Under the pieces are notes generated by a model. The model did not search any database, was not told the DNA's origin, and saw nothing but the letters and a program-made list of their open reading frames with translations. The position numbers and the translations under genes are program-made. From Granulosicoccus sp. (GTDB taxonomy: Bacteria > Pseudomonadota > Gammaproteobacteria > Granulosicoccales > Granulosicoccaceae), in NCBI GenBank assembly GCA_020627685.1, contig JAHDGK010000021.1:1-64000 (forward strand): a stretch of 64,000 nucleotides of DNA. Direction: 5' to 3'. Of the stretch, positions 18,132-26,628 are shown one piece after another; within the stretch, counting starts at the first letter, position 1; every line of letters starts with the position of its first letter.

Positions 18132-19052
18132 ATGCAAGGTGCCGTTTTTTATCTGTTAACCGTACTAATTTGGGGGTCTACATGGTTCGCTATTCGCTTT
18201 CAGCTGGGTGTCGTGGACCCGTCAGTGTCATTGGCCTATCGCTTTGGTCTAGCTGCGGTGTTGTTACTACTGTGGTGTGCCGTTCGTCGCGTACCGCTGA
18301 GATTTTCCCCAAGGGAACATCTGGCAATGGCTGCACAAGGCGCCTGCCTTTTTAGTATCAATTACCTATTGTTTTACTGGTGTACCGGTTTAATCACGTC
18401 CGGCTTGGTTGCGATCATTTTCTCAACCGTCATTGTTATGAATATCGTGAACGGCGCAATTTTCCTTAAGAAGCGAGTGCAGGGAATAGTTCTCCTCGGG
18501 GCCATGGTAGGGCTTCTGGGTATTACGCTTGTTTTCTGGCATGAGATAGCCGCCTCACGAGAAGTATCCGAGCATGCCTCTCAGAATGTGCTTAAAGGAT
18601 TGGGTATCGGGCTTGTGGCTACGTTTTTTGCCTCTTTGGGCAATATTCTATCTGCAAGAAATCAGGCTAAGGAGCTGCCTGTGCTTCAGACTAATGCGTT
18701 TGGAATGGCTTACGGGACATTAGTTATGCTGATTTATGCGCTAGTGCAGGGTGTCCCGTTTGCGTTCGATATGTCAGTGGAATATGTCGGCTCATTACTC
18801 TACCTCAGCATCTTCGGTTCTATTATTGCGTTTGGGGCTTACTTGACTCTGGTCGGGCGCATAGGTGCTGACAGAGCGGCTTATGCGACGGTTTTGTTTC
18901 CACTGGTGGCTTTGGTTATCAGCAGTATTTTCGAAAACTTCCAATGGACGCCTCTGGCTTTATCCGGTGTCGCATTGGTGTTGGTTGGAAACGTTATGGT
19001 TGTGGGTAAGGGTATTGGTGCGAGATGGCGTAAGCGTGTGGCGGTTGCCTGA
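18132..19052 (+). CDS. EamA/DMT-family transporter
   Basis: 306 aa from ATG 18132, with GGAACGA upstream; the frame extends left to 18009 over ybiT's 5' side without support. Ten hydrophobic helices in two EamA repeats. The first repeat begins FYLLTVLIWGSTWFAIRFQLG, a classic EamA opening, with SLAYRF-type AYRFGLAAVLLLLW; the second contains GSIIAFGAYLTLVGRIGADRAAY and ends VLVGNVMVV. Such proteins export metabolites or amino acids at the inner membrane; substrate unknown. It may share a message with the PatB-like gene 54 nt downstream. Confidence 0.88.
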   Translation: MQGAVFYLLTVLIWGSTWFAIRFQLGVVDPSVSLAYRFGLAAVLLLLWCAVRRVPLRFSPREHLAMAAQGACLFSINYLLFYWCTGLITSGLVAIIFSTVIVMNIVNGAIFLKKRVQGIVLLGAMVGLLGITLVFWHEIAASREVSEHASQNVLKGLGIGLVATFFASLGNILSARNQAKELPVLQTNAFGMAYGTLVMLIYALVQGVPFAFDMSVEYVGSLLYLSIFGSIIAFGAYLTLVGRIGADRAAYATVLFPLVALVISSIFENFQWTPLALSGVALVLVGNVMVVGKGIGARWRKRVAVA

Positions 19053-19106
19053 TGAGAGAAGCTGTTGCACACTGCTTTCTAATACAAGCACTAACGTAGA
19101 AACTCA

Positions 19107-20249
19107 ATGACTGACTTTGACACTGTCACTTCTCGCAAAAATACGGCAAGTCTTAAGTGGGACAAATATCGTGATCAGGATATATTGCCTTTCTGGGTCG
19201 CTGATATGGACTTTAAGCTGGCCGAGCCTATTCAAAAGGCCGTTGAGGAGCGAGTGTCCCACGGCGTGTTTGGCTATACCGTTGCACCGGATGGTCTTAG
19301 CGATGCAATCATCGCGCATTTGCAAAATGAATATCAGTGGCAGGTCGATCCTAGTTGGATAGTCTGGCTTCCCGGTGTGGTTACCGGCTTAGCAATAAGT
19401 TGTCGGGCTTTTTGCAACGATGGTGACGAGATAATGGTTAACCCGCCCATCTATCATCATTTTTATGATTCTCATGAAGTCGATAGACACGAGGTGGTGC
19501 GAGTACCGCTTTGTCGCAAAGAAGATCGATGGACGTATGATTTTGCGGCTATGGAAGCAGCGTTCACCGACAAAACTAAATTAATGATGATGTGCTCGCC
19601 GCACAATCCCACCGGTACCGTGTTTACATCGGATGAGCTTCAGTCATTGGCGGCGTTATGTAAGAAAAATAATGTCATCATGATTTCTGATGAAATTCAC
19701 TGCGATCTGGTGATCGATAAATCGGCCAAGCACTATCCAACAGCGGCTGCGTGTCCGGATATGGCAGACAATATCGTCACACTTATGAGCGGGAGTAAAA
19801 CCTGGAATATTGCGGGTTTGAATTGTTCCTTTGCCATCATAAAAAATGCGGCATTGCGCGATCAGTTCCGTGCGGCCAGTCAGTCTATCGTGCCGATTGT
19901 GCCACCTCTTGCCTACGTTGCTACGCAGGCAGCCTATCAAGAGGCAGGGCCGTGGAGAGCAGAATTACTTGAGTACCTGGCAGCAAATTATGCGTATCTC
20001 CAGACTGAGCTTGGGGCTGTGCCGGGTTTGAAAGTGGAGTCGATTCAAGCCACCTACCTTGCATGGATTGATGCTACTGAGCTGGGGCTGGATGACACGC
20101 AGGGTTTTTTCGAAGAGCACGGGGTAGGGTTATCCAGTGGCGAGCAATTTGGCCAACCTAATTACATCAGACTGAACTTTGCTTGCCCTCGCGAGACGCT
20201 GGTAAAAGGGGTTGAGCGAATGAAGGCTGCAGTATCAACTCTAGCCTGA
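19107..20249 (+). CDS. PatB/MalY-type cystathionine beta-lyase (PLP)
   Basis: A 380-aa fold-type I aminotransferase-like enzyme. The opening SLKWDKYRDQDILPFWVADMDF is diagnostic of the MalY/PatB C-S lyase branch. Also seen: NPPIYHHFYDSH, CSPHNPTGTV, SDEIHCDLV and the PLP lysine in SGSKTWNIAGLN. It cleaves cystathionine or related cysteine thioethers to homocysteine/thiol, pyruvate and ammonia; E. coli MalY also represses maltose genes. Together with metY at 22929 it suggests local sulfur amino acid metabolism, though several unrelated genes lie between. Stop is 6 nt from the convergent Nudix gene. Confidence 0.9.
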   Translation: MTDFDTVTSRKNTASLKWDKYRDQDILPFWVADMDFKLAEPIQKAVEERVSHGVFGYTVAPDGLSDAIIAHLQNEYQWQVDPSWIVWLPGVVTGLAISCRAFCNDGDEIMVNPPIYHHFYDSHEVDRHEVVRVPLCRKEDRWTYDFAAMEAAFTDKTKLMMMCSPHNPTGTVFTSDELQSLAALCKKNNVIMISDEIHCDLVIDKSAKHYPTAAACPDMADNIVTLMSGSKTWNIAGLNCSFAIIKNAALRDQFRAASQSIVPIVPPLAYVATQAAYQEAGPWRAELLEYLAANYAYLQTELGAVPGLKVESIQATYLAWIDATELGLDDTQGFFEEHGVGLSSGEQFGQPNYIRLNFACPRETLVKGVERMKAAVSTLA

Positions 20250-20255
20250 TGCGTT

Positions 20256-20870
20256 CTAGCGACGGGGAATATCAATATTCCCATCGCTGACGGCTTTGAG
20301 AAAATTCAATGTCATGCGCGCTGTAGCCCCCCACAGCGTTTCTCCATCGTATTCATTAAAAACAATGATGGGATGGCGGCGTGCACTTTGGGGGTCCATT
20401 TCCTGTCTAGCGCGGTACGTGAAGTTATTAGTGTCTTTCAGCCAGTCCAGTGGCATTAGAAACGCCCGGGCCACTTCTGATTCCTGAAGCACCAGTTCGG
20501 TAGGCCAATCCACGACACCGACGACAGGGGTGACCGAGTAATCACTGACTGTGACATACGGGGTGATTTTCCCTAACAGCTTTATTTTGTCAGCTGGGAT
20601 GCCTATTTCTTCGTGTGTTTCACGCAGCGCAGCGTCTTCGTGACTGGCGTCAGACTCTTCCAGTCTTCCGCCGGGAAAGGCAACCTGACCACTGTGGCGA
20701 TCCTGCTCGTTACTTGCACGACGAATAAACAGAACATGCCATTGGTCTTTATGAAGTGCCAATGGTACGAGAACAGCCGCGTCTTTCAATGCACGGGGAA
20801 AAGGTGCATCGGAGTTCAAATGCATGGCATCGTCACTTAAGGGTTCTATTTTTGGCAGCTTGTCTAACAT
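20256..20870 (-). CDS. nudL: Nudix hydrolase, CoA pyrophosphatase type
   Basis: A 204-aa Nudix protein. The box reads GGRLEESD followed by AALRETHEEIG, fitting GX5EX7REUXEEXGU. Just before it is the CoA-pyrophosphatase (NudL/UPF0035) signature around FIRRASNEQDRHSGQVAFPGG. The family splits CoA and derivatives into 4'-phosphopantetheine and 3',5'-ADP in the cytosol. Length is close to E. coli NudL (192 aa). Divergent from the flavin-reductase-like gene. Confidence 0.88.
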   Translation of the reverse strand: MLDKLPKIEPLSDDAMHLNSDAPFPRALKDAAVLVPLALHKDQWHVLFIRRASNEQDRHSGQVAFPGGRLEESDASHEDAALRETHEEIGIPADKIKLLGKITPYVTVSDYSVTPVVGVVDWPTELVLQESEVARAFLMPLDWLKDTNNFTYRARQEMDPQSARRHPIIVFNEYDGETLWGATARMTLNFLKAVSDGNIDIPRR

Positions 20871-21020
20871 TACCCAAGTATAGTGTGCAATTTACGGGTA
20901 TCGTTCCGTAAAGTGCGGATAAGCGATGTTCCGAATTGCGCAGGTTGGACTGGCGGCGCAGCGGATGCGTGGACCAAGTCTGATTTTCCTCGGCTGAATT
21001 TACTTAGGGGCACAGTTCTC

Positions 21021-21629
21021 ATGCATATCGACTTATCTACGCTGTCGCCGGTGCAAACCTACGCGACTGTGACGCAGACCATCGTGCCAAGACCCATTGC
21101 TTGGATTCTTACAGAGAATGCATCAGGGTCCTACAATCTCGCTCCATTTTCGTACTTTAATGCCCTGTGTAGTGATCCGGCAATGTGCGTGATGTCGGTG
21201 GGCGTCAGGGACGATGGTTCATTGAAAGACACGCGTATCAATTTGGAGCAACGTGAATTTGGTGTCATTCATATTGCTCACCGGGAATTGGCTAAAGAGA
21301 TGACACTGAGTGCGGCGACATTGGGGCGCGATGTATCGGAGGTTTCAGAAATCGGGCTTGAGACTAGCGATATGCCCGGCAGCACGTTGCCCCGTCTTAG
21401 AGACTGTCGAGTCGCTTATGCCAGCAAACTGGTGGATACTAAAATGATAAAAAATCAGTGGATCGCCTTTCTGGAATTGACTCATCTTTATTTGGCCGAC
21501 GAGGTAGTGGGGGAGGATCAGAAAGGTCGGTTGAAAGTTCTGGCTGACAAGCTGGACCCCATCGGACGACTAGGTGGAGGTGAGTACGTCATGGCGGGCG
21601 ACATTACAACTATTGCACGTCCCGGTTAA
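21021..21629 (+). CDS. Flavin-reductase-like FMN-binding protein
   Basis: 202 aa from ATG 21021, preceded by AGGGG at about 10 nt; the frame opens at 20883 but the first 46 codons look non-coding. The split-barrel FMN-binding domain is seen in VTQTIVPRPIAWILTEN, NLAPFSYFNALCSDPAMCVMSV and KDTRINLEQREFGVIHIA. This is the DIM6/NTAB branch of the flavin reductase-like family, which includes flavoredoxins and oxygenase-partner reductases. Partner and substrate cannot be told from context. Confidence 0.85.
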   Translation: MHIDLSTLSPVQTYATVTQTIVPRPIAWILTENASGSYNLAPFSYFNALCSDPAMCVMSVGVRDDGSLKDTRINLEQREFGVIHIAHRELAKEMTLSAATLGRDVSEVSEIGLETSDMPGSTLPRLRDCRVAYASKLVDTKMIKNQWIAFLELTHLYLADEVVGEDQKGRLKVLADKLDPIGRLGGGEYVMAGDITTIARPG

Positions 21630-21704
21630 TCATCCATTCTCTTTCCAGATACTTCCAAAGCTTGTGAACATTCCTTGTTCTGGCGCTACGCACCTCAGCG
21701 AGTC

Positions 21705-22367
21705 ATGAAGAAAAGTACGAAATTAGTGCTGTTGATTCTATCGTTGGCGGCGCTGGTAGGGGTTTGGTCCTGGCTACCTCTCTCTGAGTGGGTTGATTAT
21801 ATTCGGACATGGGTGTTAAGCCTGGGTGCCTTAGGCATTGTCCTGTTTGTTGTTGCGTATATTTTGCTCACGGCAGTTCTTGCGCCTGTAAGTCTGTTGT
21901 CCATAACGGCAGGCATAGCTTATGGACCGTGGGGAGTCCCTCTTGTGGTTATCTCTGCAACGCTTGCCGCTGTTGTAGCGTTTTTATTAGGCAGGCACAT
22001 TGCCCATGAAAAAGTTAGTCGTTGGATTGAACGCGACCCTCGCTTGAATTCCTTGAACACCGCTGTGAGTGAGCAAGGCTGGAAAGTGGTTTTCCTGGTT
22101 CGGTTAAGCCCGTTAATTCCGTTTGGTATACAGAACTATTTGTTTTCTTTGACCGGTGTCAAAGTGGTCCCTTACGCTATAGCTACGGCGGTGGGGATCC
22201 TGCCCGGGGCTGCCCTGTACGTGTATATTGGCGTCATGGGGCAAGCTATGGGTGGGGCTGGCTCAATACAGTGGGTCTTGTTATCAATTGGCCTTGTCAG
22301 TACTGTGTTGGTCGCGTGGTTTGTCGGGCGGCGTGCCAGTCAAGTGCTCGCCGCAAATCAACATTAA
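21705..22367 (+). CDS. VTT-domain (TVP38/TMEM64, DedA-like) membrane protein
   Basis: 220 aa from ATG 21705. About six hydrophobic segments with the VTT/SNARE-associated motif: GIAYGPWGVPLVVISATLAA, then FLLGRHIAHEKVSRWIERDPR, VVFLVRLSPLIPFGIQNYLF and the re-entrant GILPGAALYVYIG. DedA/VTT proteins act as lipid carrier flippases or scramblases or in membrane homeostasis. The spacer upstream (21630-21704) shows no terminator. Confidence 0.87.
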   Translation: MKKSTKLVLLILSLAALVGVWSWLPLSEWVDYIRTWVLSLGALGIVLFVVAYILLTAVLAPVSLLSITAGIAYGPWGVPLVVISATLAAVVAFLLGRHIAHEKVSRWIERDPRLNSLNTAVSEQGWKVVFLVRLSPLIPFGIQNYLFSLTGVKVVPYAIATAVGILPGAALYVYIGVMGQAMGGAGSIQWVLLSIGLVSTVLVAWFVGRRASQVLAANQH

Positions 22368-22414
22368 GAATACGAGTGTAAAACACCTTGTTGTAATCGG
22401 TATATGAATTACGC

Positions 22415-22885
22415 ATGACAGATGCAAATACATTGCGCAGAATTTTGGACACCAGTGAAAGTATCGCTGTTGTTGGAATGTCTAATAAGGTGCACCGCCC
22501 CAGCTATTTTGTGGGTAAATACCTGCTCGATCACGGCTACACGGTTTACCCTGTCAATCCCATGTTTGATGAAGTGCTCGGTATTCGCTCGTATCCGACA
22601 CTTGAAGATATTCCCGGGACGGTCGACATGGTCGATTGTTTTCGGCGCTCAGATCAAATGGTTGAGCTTGCAAAGTCGGCTATAGCAATCAAAGCAAAAG
22701 TGTTATGGATGCAACTGGGTGTGATCAACGAGGATGCAAAAGTGCTTGCAGAAAACGCCGGTCTTGAAGTTGTCATGAATCGTTGTACGAAGATCGAGCA
22801 CGCCAGATTGTTCGGCGGATTAAATTGGGCCGGTGTCAACACGGGTCTGATCAGTTCTCGCCGCCCGAAAAAAATTAACCTCTGA
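22415..22885 (+). CDS. CoA-binding domain protein, YccU type
   Basis: A 156-aa single-domain Rossmann protein. The dinucleotide/CoA-binding region reads SIAVVGMSNKVHRPSYFVGKYL, then GYTVYPVNPMFDEVLG, DIPGTVDMVDCFRRS, WMQLGVINEDA and VMNRCTKIEHARL, all typical of YccU. E. coli YccU binds CoA; its cellular role is unclear. It is followed 43 nt later by metY and may be co-transcribed. Confidence 0.9.
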   Translation: MTDANTLRRILDTSESIAVVGMSNKVHRPSYFVGKYLLDHGYTVYPVNPMFDEVLGIRSYPTLEDIPGTVDMVDCFRRSDQMVELAKSAIAIKAKVLWMQLGVINEDAKVLAENAGLEVVMNRCTKIEHARLFGGLNWAGVNTGLISSRRPKKINL

Positions 22886-22928
22886 CAAGGTTTGATCAAC
22901 ACCGCAATTCGCCAGAGATTTCATAAAC

Positions 22929-24206
22929 ATGGCAGATAAAGTCTACGCACCAGAAACTTTGTGCTTGCACGCCGGGCAAATTCCCGACCCACTTACCGGC
23001 TCGCGTGCACCGCCCATTTATCAAACCAGCTCCTATGTGTTTGACAGCCCCGATCATGCGGCCAGTCTGTTTAATTTAGAAACATTCGGAAATGTCTACT
23101 CGCGTTTATCAAACCCGACAAACGCCATGTTGGAAGAGCGTGTTGCCTCGCTTGAAGGAGGGAGGGCTGCACTTGCCGTTGCTTCAGGTATGTCTGCGCA
23201 AACTATAGCAACGCTGACGCTGTGTCAGGCAGGTGATGAGATCGTTGCAGCGAGTACGCTTTATGGTGGCAGTTATTCATTGTTAGATGTAAACCTTCGT
23301 AAGTTAGGCATCAATACTCACTTCGTTAATCCTGATGATCCGGAAAATTTCCGCCGCGCGATAACGCCTAAAACTAAACTCGTCTATGCAGAGAGTCTTG
23401 GAAACCCCGGTCTCAATGTATTAGATATTGCCGCGGTTGCAGATATTGCGCACGAATTCGGTTTGCCGTTGATGATCGATAACACCGTACCCTCTCCGTT
23501 CTTGTGCCAGCCTTTTAAGCATGGCGCAGATATCGTTATTCATTCAGCCACAAAATATATCGGTGGTCACGGAACCTCCATAGGTGGGCTTATTATCGAG
23601 TCAGGAAAATTCCCCTACGACAATGGAAATTTCCCCGATATGGTGGATGCTTCCGAGGGCTATCACGGGGTGCGCTTCTATGAAACGTTCGGTGATTTCG
23701 CCTACACAATGAAAGCGCGAATGGAGTACTTGCGTACGATGGGTCCCTCACTGAGTCCCTTTAATGCGTTTAATTTTTTACAGGGTCTTGAGACACTTCA
23801 TGTGCGTATGGAGCGTCATGTAGAAAACGCGATGACGGTTTCTCGTTACCTTGAACAACATCCGCAGGTGTCTTGGGTTAACTACCCCGGATTACCTGGC
23901 AGCAAATATTTTGATTTAGGACAGAAGTATCTGCCCAAAGGGTGCAGCTCGTTAATGAGCTTTGGTGTTAAAGGTGGAATGCAGGCGGGAGTCTCGTTTA
24001 TTGAGAAGGTGGAAATGCTTAGCCATCTGGCCAATATTGGTGACGCTAAAACATTGGTGATTCACCCTGCCTCAACCACGCATCGTCAGTTGTCTGAAGA
24101 ACAACAAATTGCTGCAGGTGTAGGGCCAGATTTAATTCGCTTGTCGGTAGGTATCGAACATGTTGATGACATTATCGCCGACATTGATCAAGCCCTGAGC
24201 GTTTAG
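22929..24206 (+). CDS. metY: O-acetylhomoserine (thiol)-lyase
   Basis: A 425-aa PLP enzyme of the Cys/Met metabolism gamma family. The length of ~425 aa and the long C-terminal insert (after SATKY) match O-acetylhomoserine sulfhydrylase MetY rather than MetB/MetC (~385 aa). Key points: TLCLHAGQIPDPLTGSRAPP, YSRLSNPTNAMLEERVASLEGG, NTVPSPFLCQP and the PLP lysine in HSATKYIGGHGTSIGG. It makes homocysteine from O-acetylhomoserine and sulfide, a direct-sulfhydrylation route to methionine. The catalytic region is intact. Confidence 0.93.
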   Translation: MADKVYAPETLCLHAGQIPDPLTGSRAPPIYQTSSYVFDSPDHAASLFNLETFGNVYSRLSNPTNAMLEERVASLEGGRAALAVASGMSAQTIATLTLCQAGDEIVAASTLYGGSYSLLDVNLRKLGINTHFVNPDDPENFRRAITPKTKLVYAESLGNPGLNVLDIAAVADIAHEFGLPLMIDNTVPSPFLCQPFKHGADIVIHSATKYIGGHGTSIGGLIIESGKFPYDNGNFPDMVDASEGYHGVRFYETFGDFAYTMKARMEYLRTMGPSLSPFNAFNFLQGLETLHVRMERHVENAMTVSRYLEQHPQVSWVNYPGLPGSKYFDLGQKYLPKGCSSLMSFGVKGGMQAGVSFIEKVEMLSHLANIGDAKTLVIHPASTTHRQLSEEQQIAAGVGPDLIRLSVGIEHVDDIIADIDQALSV

Positions 24207-24271
24207 CTTTTTTATCATGTATATCACCCGCAATATTTACCGTTCGAATACCTAAGGTAAGTGCCTAGATT

Positions 24272-25300
24272 ATGAGAAGTTGTAAAACTATACATACGGT
24301 AAGTTGTCATGCTGAAGGTGAAGTGGGCGACGTCATTGTCGGGGGCGTACGTCCTCCTCCGGGTGAAACTCTCTGGGAGCAGTCGCGTTGGATTGCAAAA
24401 GATGCGACGCTTCGAAACTTCATGCTGAATGAACCCAGAGGGGGAGTTTTTAGGCACGTCAATTTATTAGTGCCGCCAAAGCATCCCGATGCCGATGCGG
24501 CTTGGATCATTATGGAGCCTGCACATACACCGCCTATGTCTGGTTCCAATTCAATCTGTGTCGCTACGGTTCTTTTGGAAACCGGCATACTGCCAATGCA
24601 GGAACCCATCACTCGAATAAAAATTGAAGCACCCGGTGGACTTGTAGATGTTGAAGCTCGCTGCAACAACGGACGGGTAGAGAGTGTGCGGGTTCTCAAT
24701 GTGCCAAGCTTTGCTGCGTTGCTTGATGCGACAATTGAAGTTGAAGGTATGGGCACTCTTACAGTTGATACCGCCTACGGGGGTGATAGCTTCGTTATTG
24801 TTGATGCGCAAGCATTGGGTTTCTCACTAACAACAGATGAAGCACTAGACCTCTCTCAATTGGGCGTTAAGCTGACTAAGGCTGCAACTGAGCAACTGGG
24901 TTTTTCTCATCCGGGTAATCCTGATTGGTCACATATTTCTTTTTGCCAATTTGCTGCGCCTATTGAAATAAAAGACGGTGTTTATTTCGGTAAGAATGCC
25001 GTTGCCATAGAGCCCGGAAAAATTGATCGTTCTCCGACAGGAACCGGGTGCTCTGCTCGTCTAGCTGTGTTGCATGCAAGGCATCAAATTAAGATGGGTG
25101 ACAAGTTCGTGGGTGTCTCAATACTCGACTCTGAATTTCATTGCGGCATTGAAGAGGAGACTCGCATTGGCGATGTAGCCGCTATTCGCCCGTTCATATC
25201 AGGACGCGGGTTTATAACCGGAACCCATCAGCACATGCTTGATCCGTATGACCCTTGGCCGGAAGGCTATCGATTAAGTGATACATGGCCTAATGCCTGA
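24272..25300 (+). CDS. Proline racemase-superfamily enzyme with Ser at the first catalytic position
   Basis: A 342-aa protein of the proline racemase / hydroxyproline 2-epimerase / trans-3-hydroxyproline dehydratase superfamily. Seen: [27 protein letters not shown], the first active-site segment [11 protein letters not shown] and the second [14 protein letters not shown]. Classical racemases and epimerases have Cys in both segments and t3Hyp dehydratases have Cys/Thr; here the first is Ser and the second Cys. That Ser/Cys subtype is known among superfamily members with epimerase and/or dehydratase activity, so the reaction is left open. The upstream gene is metY; no other hydroxyproline genes adjoin. 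Confidence 0.85.
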   Translation: MRSCKTIHTVSCHAEGEVGDVIVGGVRPPPGETLWEQSRWIAKDATLRNFMLNEPRGGVFRHVNLLVPPKHPDADAAWIIMEPAHTPPMSGSNSICVATVLLETGILPMQEPITRIKIEAPGGLVDVEARCNNGRVESVRVLNVPSFAALLDATIEVEGMGTLTVDTAYGGDSFVIVDAQALGFSLTTDEALDLSQLGVKLTKAATEQLGFSHPGNPDWSHISFCQFAAPIEIKDGVYFGKNAVAIEPGKIDRSPTGTGCSARLAVLHARHQIKMGDKFVGVSILDSEFHCGIEEETRIGDVAAIRPFISGRGFITGTHQHMLDPYDPWPEGYRLSDTWPNA

Positions 25301-25373
25301 CTTAGCAGATGCTTAAGATAGTCTTTAAAACGATGAGCGTTTGTAAGCCGTATCGTATTGTCACAGCTAACTC

Positions 25374-26495
25374 ATGAAGAAAGTATTAATTGCCGTCGCG
25401 CTGATCGTGTTGTTGATACCTGCTGCTGTTCTAATCGGCATTAGGCTTCCCGTGTTTGGTGCTCACCCCGATGAATTGGATAGAGCGTCTTATCAGCGCT
25501 CTTCAGCATTCAATGTTGAGAAAGGGGTTTTTCAAAATCGCCGCGCAGAGTTGTTTCAGCAAATGCGAGAGGGTAGTTCCACCATCGGAATGTTGAAGGA
25601 ATGGTTTACGGAGCGTGCTGATGGAACACCAGCGTCTGCTTTGCCGGAAGTAAAACCAGATATGCAGGAATTTGTAAATTACGATGGATCCGCCAAGATT
25701 ATTTGGTTGGGGCATTCATCTTTTTTACTGAATCTTGCAGGTTCGATTATTTTGATAGATCCGGTGTTTTCTGCCTACGCTGCTCCGGTAAGTTTTACAG
25801 CGCAACGATTTCAACCACCCGTCATCGCGCTGTCGGAATTGCCACCGATAGACATCGTTCTAATTTCTCATGATCACTATGATCATCTGGATATGGCAAC
25901 CATCGAATTCTTTCAAAATTACGATACAGAGTTCGTCGTGCCATTGGGTGTCGGCTTGCATCTAAAGCGTTGGGGCATAGAAGAGCTAAGAATTACCGAG
26001 CGAGATTGGTGGGAGAGCACATCCAGTCATGACATTGAGTTTACAGCAGCCCCCGCTCAGCATTTCTCGGGTCGCGATGGGATAAACAACAATGAAACTC
26101 TGTGGGCATCGTGGTCTATCGTGAGTAACGATGCGCGTCTTTTCTTTAGTGGTGACTCCGGTTACGACACGCACTTTGAAGAAATAGGGCGAAGGTTAGG
26201 GCCCTTTGACATTGCGTTTATGGAAAATGGTCAATACAACGAAGCGTGGAAAGCGGTCCACATGATGCCAGGTGAAACCTTGCTGGCTTTTAATGAAGTA
26301 AACGCAGCGCGTTTAATGCCTATTCATTGGGGCATGTTCGAGTTGGCATTTCATACGTGGTATGACCCAGTCGTTCAACTGCAAAAGTTGGCAGATGACG
26401 CATCGGTTGACTTGCTAACACCCAGAATTGGTGAGGTTTTTCGGCTTGACGGTGAGGTAAAGCAGAGCCGTTGGTGGGAGTCGGAAACACAGTAA
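25374..26495 (+). CDS. NAPE-PLD-like metallo-beta-lactamase-fold protein, membrane anchored
   Basis: A 373-aa protein with an N-terminal uncleaved-looking hydrophobic anchor (residues 4-24), then a metallo-beta-lactamase fold of the NAPE-PLD/UlaG-like group: IIWLGHSSFLLNLAG, ILIDPVFSAYAAP, the metal motif SHDHYDHLD, HFSGRDGINNNETLWASW, FFSGDSGYDTHF, and a late His in PIHWGMFELAFH. Related proteins hydrolyse phosphodiester bonds of N-acyl phosphatidylethanolamines or act as lactonases. Likely on the periplasmic side of the inner membrane. Activity is inferred from the family. Confidence 0.85.
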   Translation: MKKVLIAVALIVLLIPAAVLIGIRLPVFGAHPDELDRASYQRSSAFNVEKGVFQNRRAELFQQMREGSSTIGMLKEWFTERADGTPASALPEVKPDMQEFVNYDGSAKIIWLGHSSFLLNLAGSIILIDPVFSAYAAPVSFTAQRFQPPVIALSELPPIDIVLISHDHYDHLDMATIEFFQNYDTEFVVPLGVGLHLKRWGIEELRITERDWWESTSSHDIEFTAAPAQHFSGRDGINNNETLWASWSIVSNDARLFFSGDSGYDTHFEEIGRRLGPFDIAFMENGQYNEAWKAVHMMPGETLLAFNEVNAARLMPIHWGMFELAFHTWYDPVVQLQKLADDASVDLLTPRIGEVFRLDGEVKQSRWWESETQ

Positions 26496-26628
26496 TTGGA
26501 CGCAATGGAAGGCTTCTGAAAATATCTGCGGCATATCTGCTTTATATTGTGATCCTTGTCTCGTCGCTAAGTTTGACAAGCGTATCTCTCTAAACGGGGT
26601 CTGGTTATACTGAGCCTGGAGTTTTCGG

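Noticed and set aside
24307-24756. 149-codon minus-strand frame
   Set aside because: Antisense of the proline-racemase-family gene.
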